Source of the DNA: CAYSCX01 sp964429575
GTDB taxonomy: Bacteria > Desulfobacterota > Binatia > Binatales > Binataceae
Direction of reading: 5' to 3'
Assembly: GCA_964429575.1 (NCBI GenBank)
Contig: CAYSCX010000008.1
Coordinates: 28,503 to 92,502, forward strand
DNA length: 64,000 nucleotides
The notes beneath the pieces are model-generated. The model was not told where the DNA came from. It worked only from the letters and a program-made list of their open reading frames with translations, and searched no databases. The translations under genes were made by a program, and so were the position numbers. Of this stretch, positions 33,867 to 42,980 are shown piece after piece. Each line of letters starts with the position of its first letter. Position 1 is the stretch's first letter.

Positions 33867-35682
33867 CGGGACCGGAAATTCGCACGAGGCGCGCGGCTGC
33901 GGCGAGCGGCACGCGAGAGTCTTCGAGGAGCAGGTCAGTTGCCCGCGCTTCCCAGGCGTCGTCATCAGCAGCGACGGCGATCGGGTCTTTCGCGCTGAGG
34001 CGGTGATCCATGACCATGCGTGCAAGCAAGAGGCGCTTGCCGTTGCCGCTCATCGCGGCCTCCCACGCGAGCAGCGCGGCAGTCGCAGCATTGTAGAGGG
34101 CGCTGGCCGCGAGCCGCGCATGGCGTTCCCGGTTCGAGTCTGCGGCGACATTGGACGCGAAGCTCGTCGCGCGATCAACGAGTGCAGAGAGGCGCTCAAC
34201 GAATGCGCCAGGCAGCGCGGACGCCTGCTCGAGACGCCGCGTTAGCGCCTCGCGAAGCGTCTCATGTGCGTGCGACTTTGCTACCGCGCGTGACACCACG
34301 TCGAGCGCGTTGATGTTGCTGGTGCCCTCCCAGAGCACGCCGAGGTGCGCGTCGCGGACCAGGCGCGCATTCACCCAATCCTCGATGTAGCCGTTGCCGC
34401 CGCGCATCTCCATCGCGCGCGTGGCGACCTCGATGTTGTCGCGGCAGGCGCGGAATTTGTAGAGCGGCGTGAGTATGCGAAGCAGTTGGGCCGAGCCTTC
34501 GTCGCCGCGATTTGCCGCCTCCATCACTTGCGCCGCAAACGCGTACATCGAAAGCGCCTGCTCAGTCGGCACCATGATCTTCATCAACTGGCGGCGCACC
34601 AGAGGCATTTCGATGAGCGCACCGCCGAACGCGACGCGATTGCGGGCGACGACCATCGACTCATTGAGACAGCGCCGCATCATCGCGGCCGCGCGCACGC
34701 CGTGCGATAGCCGCGACAGATTCACCTGCTCGAGCATCTGCTTGAGGCCGTTGCGCAACTCGCCAATCTGCCACGCGAACGCGCCCTCGAGCAGGATCTC
34801 GCCGCTCGCCATCGATCGCGTGCCCAGCTTGTCCTTGAGACGAACGATTCGGTAGCGATTGCGGCTGCCGTCGTCGAGACGACGCGGCATCGCGAACAAA
34901 CCAAGTCCACGCGTGCCGGCCGGAGCGCCTTCGGGGCGCGCGAGAATCAGCACGATGTCGGCGTCGGCATGCGAGCAGAACCACTTGTCACCGTAGAGGC
35001 GCCATTCGCCGCCCTCGCGGCGCGCGACACTCTCGAGCGCGCCCACGTCAGAGCCGCCCGACTTCTCGGTCATGAACTGCGAGCCCTTCCAAATTGTCGA
35101 GAGGTCTTGCGAGAGGAGTTGTGGTGCGAGCCGCTCGCGAAGATCGGCATTCGCGTACTTGAGGATGACGTAGTTCGACGTGTCCGAGATACTGACCGGA
35201 CACATCAGACCAAATTCGGACTGGACGAAGAGGTACTGGAAGGCGTACTTCGCGATGGGCGGTACCTTCTGCGGCCATCCGAGCACGCCGGCGCGATGGC
35301 TCATCGCGTGCATTCCGAAGTCGCCGAAGGCGATCTGCTCCATCTCGCGGTAGGCCGGATGGTACTCGATCCAATCTTCATCGCGGCCAAAGCGATCGCG
35401 CGGGTGAAGCTCGGGCGGATGCTTGTCGGCGGTGGATGCAAGTTCGTCGAGGCGCCCACCGGCCAACTCGCCCATCTGGCGAAGGTGCGGCTCCATGTGG
35501 GCTCGCAGCTTAGGCTCCATGTAGAGCGTAACGAGGTCGCGGAAGGATTCGTCGATGTCGAAGAAGTTTAGACCGCGGCAATCCGGCGCGATGTGGTCGG
35601 AGCCGCTGCGCGGTACGGTGAGCCGCGCGGCGCGCGATTCGCCACGTGCATTGGCGGCATCACTTCGAGTGCGCGCAGCCAT
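33805..35682 (-). CDS. AidB-like acyl-CoA dehydrogenase
   Basis: The 625-residue protein is longer than ordinary acyl-CoA dehydrogenases and has the AidB layout: an N-terminal extension of about 60 residues, a middle domain with GSQFMTEKSGGSDVGALESV and WRLYGDKWFCSHADADI, then EMRGGNGYIEDWVNARLVRDAHLGVLWEGTSNI (split around residue 460). The last 140 residues are a helical domain. AidB-like enzymes bind FAD and DNA and are induced by alkylation, but acyl-CoA activity is not excluded. ATG 35682 is used; the longer frame upstream has no similarity. Confidence 0.85.
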   Translation of the reverse strand: MAARTRSDAANARGESRAARLTVPRSGSDHIAPDCRGLNFFDIDESFRDLVTLYMEPKLRAHMEPHLRQMGELAGGRLDELASTADKHPPELHPRDRFGRDEDWIEYHPAYREMEQIAFGDFGMHAMSHRAGVLGWPQKVPPIAKYAFQYLFVQSEFGLMCPVSISDTSNYVILKYANADLRERLAPQLLSQDLSTIWKGSQFMTEKSGGSDVGALESVARREGGEWRLYGDKWFCSHADADIVLILARPEGAPAGTRGLGLFAMPRRLDDGSRNRYRIVRLKDKLGTRSMASGEILLEGAFAWQIGELRNGLKQMLEQVNLSRLSHGVRAAAMMRRCLNESMVVARNRVAFGGALIEMPLVRRQLMKIMVPTEQALSMYAFAAQVMEAANRGDEGSAQLLRILTPLYKFRACRDNIEVATRAMEMRGGNGYIEDWVNARLVRDAHLGVLWEGTSNINALDVVSRAVAKSHAHETLREALTRRLEQASALPGAFVERLSALVDRATSFASNVAADSNRERHARLAASALYNAATAALLAWEAAMSGNGKRLLLARMVMDHRLSAKDPIAVAADDDAWEARATDLLLEDSRVPLAAAARLVRISGPARALARSLQRRGDVPASGRR

Positions 35683-35808
35683 TAGACATTTGTAGTATGC
35701 GCGCGAGCCGCCACGCCAGCCGCCCGATCTCAGAGCGCGAACGCCAGGGCGCGCAAGCGCGCAGCGAACGATCGCCGGATCAGCCGTCGCCGTGCCCCTC
35801 GCCTCCGC

Positions 35809-35966
35809 CCTGGTCAGGGACCTTTGCATAACCGACGACCTAACCCCTGGCCCCTTCCCTAAAGGGAAGGGGAAGTGGGTGAAGTTGAGGGAAAGCGAGC
35901 GGATTCGATAGGGGATGTGCACCTCACAGCGCACCGAGCCGGTTATGCAAAGGCCTCCTGGTCAGG
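35809..35966. repeat. MITE-like element with terminal inverted repeats
   Basis: Arms CCTTTGCATAACCG (35821-35834) and its exact complement (35940-35953) bound a 133-bp insert, and the sequence CCTGGTCAGG occurs on both outer sides (35809-35818 and 35957-35966), as expected of a target-site duplication. The inside has the palindrome TTCCCTAAAGGGAA and no gene. Its left half reappears in the composite repeat at about 18563-18617. The rest of the gap 35683-36066 holds only the hairpin repeat at 36008. Confidence 0.7.
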
Positions 35967-36007
35967 CAGAGGGGACAAAAGCCAGAGTTGTGTGGCGAAC
36001 GTCTACC

Positions 36008-36052
36008 GACCCTCACCCTAACCCTCTCCCCCAGGGAGAGGGGGCAGACGAC
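36008..36052. repeat. short CT/GA hairpin repeat
   Basis: CCCTCACCCTAACCCT runs into a perfect 9-bp stem, CCCTCTCCC and GGGAGAGGG, with a 3-base loop (36022-36042). A weaker relative with CCCTCACCCCAACC and GGGAGGGG is at about 63778-63808. It lies just past the 3' end of the BamA-like gene and could help end its message, although there is no T run. Confidence 0.55.
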
Positions 36053-36066
36053 GGATGGCGCTGTAA

Positions 36067-37533
36067 CTAGAACGCGTAGTTGATGCCCGAGAAGACCGCG
36101 GTGCCTTCGCTGCCCTGCCCGATGTCCACGTAGCCCACCACGAACGGTTCAACGATCGCGCGGAAGCCCATCCCGCCCACCGGGTGCAGTCGATTGATCG
36201 GGTTGTCCGACATGCGATGCCAGACCTTGCCCGCTTCGAGGAACGGCGCGAGTTCGACGATACCGTGGGTGTTGAACACCGTAGCGTCGAAAACCCGCGT
36301 GCGCACCTCGACGTTCGCGACATCGAGATTGTTGTCGACGAATCGGCCGGCGCCGTAACCGCGGAGCGTCTGCTGGTCCCAGAGCCTCGAATCGTAACCG
36401 CCCAGACGCGCCATCGACCAGAATGGCGTCTCGCTACCCGCGGGGGTGTATTGGATGTACAGATGCCCGGCGATAGTGACGCGGTCGTGGATCGGAATAT
36501 AGCGGCGCACCTCGGCGCCGAACCGGTTGTACGAAACTGAGCTTCCAAGCCGGCGATCCGCGATGCCCCAATACGCCTTCGCGAGTCCGCCTGAGCGCGG
36601 CAGGTCGGTCGCGTCGCGGGTGTCGTAGGTCGCCAGAAACGTGGTGAGCCACTCGGTGCCGCCCCCGAGACCCTTGACCGTCGGAAACAGCGCGCCGATG
36701 AATGGGTCGGAGTCGAAGGCGCCCGTCCCGATACGCACATAGCGCGGACGCTCGATTATCGCGAGCTGCAGGTTCTCATTGAAGTTGAACCCAAGCATGA
36801 ACTGCGCATACAGCTGCTTGATCATGTAGTTGGTTTCGCTGCTCTCCGGGGTCTCGTTTCCAACCCCGAAAAAGCGTTCGGTCGGATCGTTCTCCCAGAA
36901 GAAGCGGCCTTCCCAGGACCACCAGTCTTCGCGCGTACGACCGGTGGCGTAGTAGAGGTCAACGCGGCGCGCCTTATCGATGTTGGCGGTCGCGGTGAGG
37001 TACCACTGCTTGTCGGGCGACGGGTAGGCAAGGTAGCGGAATCCGCCGCCGAAACCGAGCGTCGCGTTATAGTTGAGATCGGGCGCGAGAATACTCTCAA
37101 TGCCGCCGTTTTGATCGTGCTGCAGGAAGGCGGCGATCAAGCCAACGGTTGTTCCGCCGTTCGGATCGGTCGCCACTTCGGGAATCGGGATGAACGGCCA
37201 GGTATTGGGGTCGAACAGCGAAAAGTTGCTCACGTCGAAAAGCAACTCCCAAGTTGCCGGTTTGAACAGGGAGAACTTTGTCCGCGACGCGGTCGCCGGA
37301 TTGGTGGAACTTGCTGCGAGCGGCTTGGTCGATGGGACTGCGGCGCCCGACCGATTCGTGGCAGGCGAAGTGCTTCCTGACGTCGATGCTGGCGGCGTAC
37401 CGATCGTGCTGGCAGGGGCCGTCTGATCGTTCGAAGCCTTTGTACTTGCTTCGACGATGGGGCCAGAGTCGGCATATGCTGCCGACACGCCGAAGCAGAG
37501 CATCAACAGGAGAAGTGCGATGTTTCGCTTCAT
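36067..37533 (-). CDS. outer-membrane protein of the BamA/TamA (surface antigen) family
   Basis: From ATG 37533 the product has 488 residues with a signal peptide (MKRNIALLLLMLCFGVSAAYA). After a low-complexity Ser/Thr/Pro/Ala stretch, the rest is a predicted beta barrel of the D15 surface-antigen type. It has alternating strands, the segment LGGYDSRLWDQQTLRGYGAGRF, whose RGY turn is the family's most conserved feature, and a C-terminal aromatic (INYAF). No POTRA repeats are obvious, so it is a short barrel like those of patatin/TamA relatives. Confidence 0.82.
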   Translation of the reverse strand: MKRNIALLLLMLCFGVSAAYADSGPIVEASTKASNDQTAPASTIGTPPASTSGSTSPATNRSGAAVPSTKPLAASSTNPATASRTKFSLFKPATWELLFDVSNFSLFDPNTWPFIPIPEVATDPNGGTTVGLIAAFLQHDQNGGIESILAPDLNYNATLGFGGGFRYLAYPSPDKQWYLTATANIDKARRVDLYYATGRTREDWWSWEGRFFWENDPTERFFGVGNETPESSETNYMIKQLYAQFMLGFNFNENLQLAIIERPRYVRIGTGAFDSDPFIGALFPTVKGLGGGTEWLTTFLATYDTRDATDLPRSGGLAKAYWGIADRRLGSSVSYNRFGAEVRRYIPIHDRVTIAGHLYIQYTPAGSETPFWSMARLGGYDSRLWDQQTLRGYGAGRFVDNNLDVANVEVRTRVFDATVFNTHGIVELAPFLEAGKVWHRMSDNPINRLHPVGGMGFRAIVEPFVVGYVDIGQGSEGTAVFSGINYAF

Positions 37534-37838
37534 CCGGCTGCCAGCCACAACCTCCACCGCAAAGGAGGCGGTCTCCCGACCTCCCCGACCCCTGCAAAAC
37601 TGCCAGCACTCGCCAGCACAATCAAGCGGGACTCGGCACGCGACCTTGGGCCAGGTAACGCTGCGGCTCGCGCGCGGAGTCGTGCGTCGCGCTTTTCGGC
37701 AGCGCATCATTCGTGTAAGGATTCCGGCCAGCGAGCTAAAGTTTTAGTAACGCGCGCAAGCGCGGGCTTCGCAGACGGCTCCGTCAAGGCACGCGCGATG
37801 CTACGCACAGGACGCACGACACCCCGGAGGATCTATCG
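37534..37838. other. divergent intergenic region with the promoter of the ThDP enzyme
   Basis: This 305-bp gap between the barrel gene and the plus-strand ThDP enzyme holds no gene I can support. A strong ribosome site, GGAGG, at 37826-37830 sits 8 bases before the ATG at 37839. No repeat or clear operator is visible. Confidence 0.6.
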
Positions 37839-39530
37839 ATGGCGAAAGCTGACGGCGGCGAACTAATCGCGAGAGTGATGCGCGAAAACAAGGTGAAGCA
37901 CTGCTTCACCATCAATGGCGGCCATCTCTTCCCCATCCTGGCGCAGCTCAAGAGCCACGACATCCGCATGATCCACATGCGCCACGAACAGGCGACTGCC
38001 TATGCCGCGGATGCGTACGCGCGCATCACGGGCGAGCCAGGCGTCTGCATGGTGACGGCCGGATGCGGGCTTACCAACGCGGTCACCGGGCTGTGCGTCG
38101 CGGGGCTGACCGGCAGCGCGGTCGTATGCATCTCGGGGCAGCACCCAAACACCGAGGATCATCTCGGTTCGTTCCAGGAAGCGTACGGCTCGGAAGTGGT
38201 AAAAAGTTTCGCGAAATTCACCAAGCGAGTTACCGACTGGAGCACCATCCAGTTCGACCTGCGCTCCGCGTTCCGCGAGGCCATCTCGTGGCCGCAGGGA
38301 GTAGCGCTGTTCGAGATTCCGCAGAACATCCTCTATCACCACGAAGACGACGCGGGGCAGCGCAAGGGCGCCCGCCGTTTTTCGATCGACGACATCCGTT
38401 CACAGGGCGACCCGGCGCAGATCGATCGTGCGCTGGAACTGTTGCACAAATCGGAGCGGCCGATCATCGCGGGCGGCGACGGTCTGTTCTGGTCGCAGGC
38501 CGGGCAGGAGCTGCGCGAGTTCGTCGAGCTCACGTCGATTCCGATCTACGCGCGTCGCGCGGGCCAGGGCGCGGTTTCCGAGGAACATCCGCTCGCGGTC
38601 CGAGGCGCATTCAAGAAGCCGTTTACCGGACGCGCGGATGTCGTGCTGGCGATTGGATTCCGTTTCTGGAGCGGCGAGCACTTCGGACAGCCGCCGACCT
38701 GGACCGACAAGGCCAAATACATCCAGGTCGATCCGACGCCGACACGGATCGGATGGCAGGTCGATGCCGACATCAGCCTGGTCGGCGATCCGAAGCTGGT
38801 GCTTCGCCAGTTCATCAACCGTATCAAGGAGCTGAAGCTCGACTTCTCCAAGAACCGGACCTCACCGTGGGTCAAGGAAGTTCAGGAGACTCGCGCGCGG
38901 TTCGACGCGACCATCAGAGAGCAGAATCAGAAGGTGACCGCCAACCGTCCCATCCATCCGGCGCGGCTGTGCGACGATTTGATCAAGGTGCTCGACAAGA
39001 ACGCAACGACAATCATCGACAGCTTCACGCTCTCGGGTTGGATGAGCCGCGCCTTCACCTGCCGCTTCATGGGACAGGTCGTTGACGCGGGACCGCTCGC
39101 GCCGGTCGGTCACGGGGTCGGGATGTCGATAGGCGCGCAGCTTGCGCGGCCGGGCCAGCAGGTCGTGGTCATCAGCGGCGACGGCGGTCTGGGCATCGGC
39201 GGTTTCGACATGGAGACGGCGGCGCGTTACAAGCTCCCGGTCATCACGGTGCTGTGGAACAACAGCTCGTGGGGTCCGAACTTCGACCAGATGCCGGCGC
39301 TTAAGGGACGCGTCGATCCGTTCAACATGCTCAAGGACATCCGCTACGACAAGATTTTCGCGGAGATGGGATGTCACGGCGAACAAGTCGAGACGCCGGA
39401 AGAAATCGTCCCGGCGCTGGAGCGTGCGTTCAAGTCGGGCAAGCCGGCGATGATCAATGTGATCGGCGATCCGACGGTCGGCAACGCGACGCTCGGCGGG
39501 AACTTGCTCGGTTCGACTGGATCCAACTGA
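37839..39530 (+). CDS. thiamine-diphosphate-dependent enzyme (acetolactate synthase-like)
   Basis: The 563-residue protein has the three domains of the pyruvate-oxidase/acetolactate-synthase family: the PYR domain with catalytic Glu in HEQATAYAADAYAR (about residue 49-62), a middle FAD-like domain (KRPIIAGGDGLFWSQAG-type segment) and the PP domain with the ThDP motif GDGGLGIGGFDMETA followed by VLWNNSSW. The exact reaction, for example acetolactate synthase or a decarboxylase, is not decided by these motifs. The gene is single and has its own ribosome site. Confidence 0.88.
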   Translation: MAKADGGELIARVMRENKVKHCFTINGGHLFPILAQLKSHDIRMIHMRHEQATAYAADAYARITGEPGVCMVTAGCGLTNAVTGLCVAGLTGSAVVCISGQHPNTEDHLGSFQEAYGSEVVKSFAKFTKRVTDWSTIQFDLRSAFREAISWPQGVALFEIPQNILYHHEDDAGQRKGARRFSIDDIRSQGDPAQIDRALELLHKSERPIIAGGDGLFWSQAGQELREFVELTSIPIYARRAGQGAVSEEHPLAVRGAFKKPFTGRADVVLAIGFRFWSGEHFGQPPTWTDKAKYIQVDPTPTRIGWQVDADISLVGDPKLVLRQFINRIKELKLDFSKNRTSPWVKEVQETRARFDATIREQNQKVTANRPIHPARLCDDLIKVLDKNATTIIDSFTLSGWMSRAFTCRFMGQVVDAGPLAPVGHGVGMSIGAQLARPGQQVVVISGDGGLGIGGFDMETAARYKLPVITVLWNNSSWGPNFDQMPALKGRVDPFNMLKDIRYDKIFAEMGCHGEQVETPEEIVPALERAFKSGKPAMINVIGDPTVGNATLGGNLLGSTGSN

Positions 39531-39566
39531 GCAACGGAACGCGCGACGGCGATTGGCTGTATCAAT

Positions 39567-39604
39567 GGGCGGGGACGCGGTCGCTGCGTTCCCGCCCTCC
39601 ATTT
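39567..39604 (+). terminator. probable rho-independent terminator after the ThDP enzyme gene
   Basis: A stem of 12 base pairs with one G-T wobble pairs GGGCGGGGACGC (39567-39578) with GCGTTCCCGCCC (39586-39597) across a 7-base loop. It is followed by TCCATTT, a weak T tract. It sits 36 bases after the ThDP stop and 17 bases before the lipoprotein start. Confidence 0.55.
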
Positions 39605-39621
39605 CCCGGCGTGGTGAACTC

Positions 39622-40077
39622 ATGAAATTCCGAACGCTCGCGCTCGCGTTGACGCTCGTGCTCGCGCCCGGATGCGAGAGCGGCCCGTCGTGTCCGCCGG
39701 GCGCGCAATTGATGGGGGCGGCGCCGCCGGACGGCGAACAGCAGTGGTGCCAAAAGATTGTGGACGGCAAGCCGGTCAAGCACGGCATCTACATCGTTTA
39801 CGGCCCCGGCGACTTAAAGTTGATCGAAGGCCACTACCTCGACGGCAAGCAGGATGGCGCGTGGACCCTCTTTTACGAGAGCGGACTCAAGCAGACCGTC
39901 GACCACTACAAGAACGGGGTGCAGGAAGGCGAGCACATCGGCTGGTATCCCAACGGCAAGATCGCGACGACGGGGCGGTACAAGGACGGCAAGCGCGAGG
40001 GCACTTGGAAGCGCTGGGACTCCGACGGCTTCAAGAACTGGGAAGAGCTTTACAAGGACGACAAGAAGGTGTCGTGA
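39622..40077 (+). CDS. lipoprotein with MORN-like/YwqK repeats
   Basis: The 151-residue protein has a signal peptide ending in a lipobox, LVLAPGC, so it should be lipid-anchored. The mature part has several copies of a strand-turn pattern, such as EGHYLDGKQDGAWTLFYESG, HYKNGVQEGEHIGWYPNGK and GRYKDGKREGTWKRWDSDG, each close to the G-x-W-x-x-[WY]-x-x-[ND]-G consensus of YwqK/MORN-2 proteins. ATG 39622 replaces a longer frame with no similarity. Function is unknown. Confidence 0.8.
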   Translation: MKFRTLALALTLVLAPGCESGPSCPPGAQLMGAAPPDGEQQWCQKIVDGKPVKHGIYIVYGPGDLKLIEGHYLDGKQDGAWTLFYESGLKQTVDHYKNGVQEGEHIGWYPNGKIATTGRYKDGKREGTWKRWDSDGFKNWEELYKDDKKVS

Positions 40078-40210
40078 CGCCTCGCGATCGCAACGCGCCG
40101 CATCGGGGCACGAGCCGTGAACGCCGCGGCGTTCCTCAAGCTATTCGACAGCTAAGTGCCGAATCCGATGGAAGACGTGCGGGCGCTGGCGCAGCACCGA
40201 TGACGCCCTG

Positions 40211-40999
40211 TCACGGTGACGATGCCCAGGGAAATGGTGCGGAGACGTCGAAGGTCATGCCGATTGTAAAGCGCCAGTCGGCGGCGTTCGAAATTCCGCG
40301 GCGAACACCAACATCGAGCGAGGTGGTGGACGCCGGCAGTTGCCAGATCGCGCCAAGCAAGGCTGATGCATTGGGCTGCTCATTCTCGAGGCTCTCGCCA
40401 TTGATTTCAGCTACCAGCCTCAGCGCTGCTCCAAGTTCGAGCTCGCTAATCACGCCCCATAGAACGAACGGTGTCTCACTGGCGCGGTCGATGCCACCGC
40501 CGAGATTGAAGTGAAGGAGGAAAGGATCAACTTTATCGCTCACGATGGCGATAGCTTCGAATCCCGTGTTTCGCTCGTCTTCGACTGATGACGGCAGCAA
40601 GAGCCCCGCTTCCAACGCAATGCTAGGGCCCTCGCGCTGCTGAAGAATGCCCTCGCGCAGGATTCCTTTGAGAAATACACCGGGAGCGATGACCGCGAGC
40701 TCGGGGACTTCGTCGACCTGGAACTCGCCGATTATCTCCCAATCCGGGAGGGCACCGTAGTTGAGGATCAATTTGGGTGTGGCGATGCTGGTCTCGCCGC
40801 TGCTGCGGCCCAGATTGAAATAGCCGAGTTCGACCTCCAAGTCCTGCGGGCTCGCCACTTCTGCATCAGTGGAATCAAACGGCCGATACGCTGACGCTCG
40901 GGACGGCGCGAACACAGCCGCAACCGCGAGCAATAGCATCGTTGCGAAGGGCCAGCCTGCCTTAGTCAACCGAGCCCCGGAGCTAGCATGTTGACGCAA
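40211..40999 (-). CDS. predicted outer-membrane beta-barrel protein
   Basis: The roughly 262-residue protein has a hydrophobic signal peptide (about residues 19-37, cleavage near RASA) and a mature part of alternating strands with many aromatic and polar residues (DLEVELGYFNLGRSSGET, WEIIGEFQVDEVPE, WRFTIGMTFDV). It looks like an outer-membrane channel or transporter of the MetA-pathway type. The start is uncertain: a TTG at 40999 or at 40969 gives a complete signal; the ATG at 40939 would leave it without basic residues. It follows the YncE-like gene by 6 bases. Confidence 0.65.
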   Translation of the reverse strand: MRQHASSGARLTKAGWPFATMLLLAVAAVFAPSRASAYRPFDSTDAEVASPQDLEVELGYFNLGRSSGETSIATPKLILNYGALPDWEIIGEFQVDEVPELAVIAPGVFLKGILREGILQQREGPSIALEAGLLLPSSVEDERNTGFEAIAIVSDKVDPFLLHFNLGGGIDRASETPFVLWGVISELELGAALRLVAEINGESLENEQPNASALLGAIWQLPASTTSLDVGVRRGISNAADWRFTIGMTFDVSAPFPWASSP

Positions 41000-41005
41000 C
41001 CGTCG

Positions 41006-42076
41006 TCAGGGGCCGGGCGGGCCGGAACTGACCACCGCGTCGTAGACAACCATCTTCGCCGCCGGCCGGCCGTGTTCCTGCTCCAGTGGCGCATAGACCC
41101 TGTGGGTGCGCTGGTCAACCGCGAGGCTGTGGACCTTCTTTTCGACAGCAAAGTCCTCGAGCTTTCGGAAGTGATCGGGATCGTCCTCGTGAATGACGGA
41201 GATGAAGCCGCTCGAGCACGCGACGTAAATTCGCCCGAGAGCCGGATCGAACTGGACAACGTCAGCACCACTGGGCAGAGCGATCTGCGCGACGGCCTTG
41301 TAAGTTTCGAGATTGACGACGGTGAGTAGATCGTTACCCTCGCAAGCGAGAAACGCGCGCCGATGTTCGGGATCGAGTGCCATACCGTGGTTTCTCTCAC
41401 AGCCTTCGACGCGGTACTGCGCGATCAGGGTGTCGGTCACCGGATCTATGATTCCCAGCGCGTTGATGTCTTGAAGGTTGACGTAGATCTTTCGCGCCAC
41501 AGGATCGTACTGCGGGACGCCGGTTTCACTGTCAAAGTGAAGCGTCTTGATGATCCGGTCATCGCGGACGTCTACGATTGTCAGCGCCTTGGCCCGCTCA
41601 TTTGAAACGTAGGCCTTGCGAAAAGGCGCGGCGTAGGCGATGCCGTCGGGCTTCTCTTCGGTCGCAAGCTTCTTGGTCACTTTCAGTTGGCGCAGGCCGA
41701 TTACGGCGATCTTGTTTTCCCACCAGTCCGACGTGTAGAGCTTCCCAAACTCAGGGACGTAGGCCAGACCCGAGATTCCGGGCAGATCAGGAATCACCTT
41801 GACGACGCCGTTCGTCTTGAGGTCGATTACGTACAGCAGCCCAGCCCCGAGATGCGTGGCGAACAGATAGTCGTCGTCCTCGTCAACCGCCAGATAGTCG
41901 AAGCGCCGTCCGGAAGGACCCGGCAGGTTGACAGTGGCAACGAGTCTCAGCGTCGGACCGGCCAGGCGGTGAGCCGTTTGCGCCGGGGGATCGGCAGAGG
42001 TTGCGAGCGCGGGCGAGGACAAGACTAACGTCGCAAGGAGTGCGAGCCGCACCGTGAACTTGAGGAGGTCCGTCAC
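41006..42076 (-). CDS. secreted beta-propeller (YncE-like) protein
   Basis: The 356-residue product from GTG 42076 has a signal peptide (KFTVRLALLATLVLSSPALA) and repeated blades of the type GISGLAYVPEFGKLYTSDWWENKIAVIGLR and YDPVARKIYVNLQDINALGIID, the pattern of YncE/40-residue beta-propellers. The frame is open up to an ATG at 42205 inside a 68-bp repeat; I prefer the GTG because the signal begins there, but the extended start would be coupled to the repeat. It precedes the barrel gene by 6 bases. Confidence 0.8.
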   Translation of the reverse strand: MTDLLKFTVRLALLATLVLSSPALATSADPPAQTAHRLAGPTLRLVATVNLPGPSGRRFDYLAVDEDDDYLFATHLGAGLLYVIDLKTNGVVKVIPDLPGISGLAYVPEFGKLYTSDWWENKIAVIGLRQLKVTKKLATEEKPDGIAYAAPFRKAYVSNERAKALTIVDVRDDRIIKTLHFDSETGVPQYDPVARKIYVNLQDINALGIIDPVTDTLIAQYRVEGCERNHGMALDPEHRRAFLACEGNDLLTVVNLETYKAVAQIALPSGADVVQFDPALGRIYVACSSGFISVIHEDDPDHFRKLEDFAVEKKVHSLAVDQRTHRVYAPLEQEHGRPAAKMVVYDAVVSSGPPGP

Positions 42077-42136
42077 GGAGGAACCGCCCGCGACGCACCA
42101 GAGATGCGCGCACACGTAGCCGAGGAAGCGCGAGAC

Positions 42137-42204
42137 GGCGGCAGGTGTGTACGTTGGGGAGGTTTGGCTGAGTCGTCCGAGTTGTCGGTTGCGTTCAAGC
42201 GGCA
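42137..42204 (-). repeat. 68-bp direct repeat, copy 1, upstream of the YncE-like gene
   Basis: Copy 1 and copy 2 (42913-42980) differ at only 3 of 68 positions. Copy 1 begins 61 bases upstream of the likely YncE start and copy 2 begins 63 bases upstream of the lipoprotein gene, so both have the same position relative to a minus-strand gene. On the plus strand the copies share TTGGCTGAG with the 5' part of tRNA-Ser, but no cloverleaf follows. Confidence 0.8.
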
Positions 42205-42205
42205 T

Positions 42206-42850
42206 CTACTTGACCGCCACGCCGATCACCCTCAGGTCATCGAACTCCGTGACAGAGTCCGCCTTCGTCCACAGTCCGACCCAGCCCTCCTTGAACGTCC
42301 CTTCGTGGTAGTCGATCAGCAGCTCACCGTTGAGATAAGCCTGAATGTGATCGCCCGCCGCCACGACCCTCAGCGTGTGCCACTTGCCGAGCGCGGGCGC
42401 CGAGATCTCCGTGCTCGCGATCTGACTGCGCTTGCCGCCGACCACCGTGTAGAGGCGGAAATTGTCCTCCAAGGCATTCGCGCGGACGAGCATGTAGTTG
42501 CTGACATCGCGTGCGCGAAAGACGATTCCAGCGCTCGCGTCCTCCCGCCCGGAGATCGGACGGAAGCGACCGCTCACTTCAAGGTCGGAGAATCGCTGAT
42601 CCTCGAGGAGTGCCACGCAAAATGCGTTGCTTGTGGAGGTCTGGGCGAGGACCCAGCCGGTGTCATCACCCTGGCGCCGCTTCCAAGTCCCTTCGGCGAA
42701 ATGCCACTTCGGGTTCTCCCTCTCGAAGTCTTCTGTGATCACGAGGCTTCCATGTGATGGGGGACCGATCTTCGTACTGTCCGGAGCCGGTGGCCTCGAA
42801 TCACAGCCGAAGAGCGTCAGGACACCCAGCACCATGCACAGTCGTCTCAT
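42206..42850 (-). CDS. lipoprotein with a concanavalin-like (DUF1080/LamG type) domain
   Basis: The 214-residue protein has a short signal peptide with a lipobox (VLTLFGC) and one jelly-roll domain with SLVITEDFERENPKWHFAEGTW, GIVFRARDVSNYMLVRANAL and WHTLRVVAAGDHIQAYLNGELL, the arrangement of the 3-keto-disaccharide hydrolase (DUF1080) and LamG families that bind or cleave sugars. It is on the strand of the YncE-like gene and follows the second 68-bp repeat copy. Confidence 0.82.
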   Translation of the reverse strand: MRRLCMVLGVLTLFGCDSRPPAPDSTKIGPPSHGSLVITEDFERENPKWHFAEGTWKRRQGDDTGWVLAQTSTSNAFCVALLEDQRFSDLEVSGRFRPISGREDASAGIVFRARDVSNYMLVRANALEDNFRLYTVVGGKRSQIASTEISAPALGKWHTLRVVAAGDHIQAYLNGELLIDYHEGTFKEGWVGLWTKADSVTEFDDLRVIGVAVK

Positions 42851-42912
42851 GGAATCACCGAAGGTATTGTGTGGCCCTGCTCAAGAACAACAGGGCGAAG
42901 CATGCATTTGGC

Positions 42913-42980
42913 GGCGGCAGGTGTGTACGTTGGGGAGGATTGGCTGAGTGGTCCGTGTTGTCGGTTGCGTTCAAGCGGCA
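42913..42980 (-). repeat. 68-bp direct repeat, copy 2, upstream of the lipoprotein gene
   Basis: This copy starts 63 bases upstream of the lipoprotein ATG at 42850 and matches 42137-42204 at 65 of 68 bases. No gene lies between it and 43109. The rest of the gap up to the acetyltransferase holds nothing recognisable. Confidence 0.8.

Noticed and set aside
42104..42757. 217-codon plus-strand frame across the 68-bp repeat and the lipoprotein gene
   Set aside because: It is antisense to a lipoprotein with a clear lipobox and jelly-roll domain.
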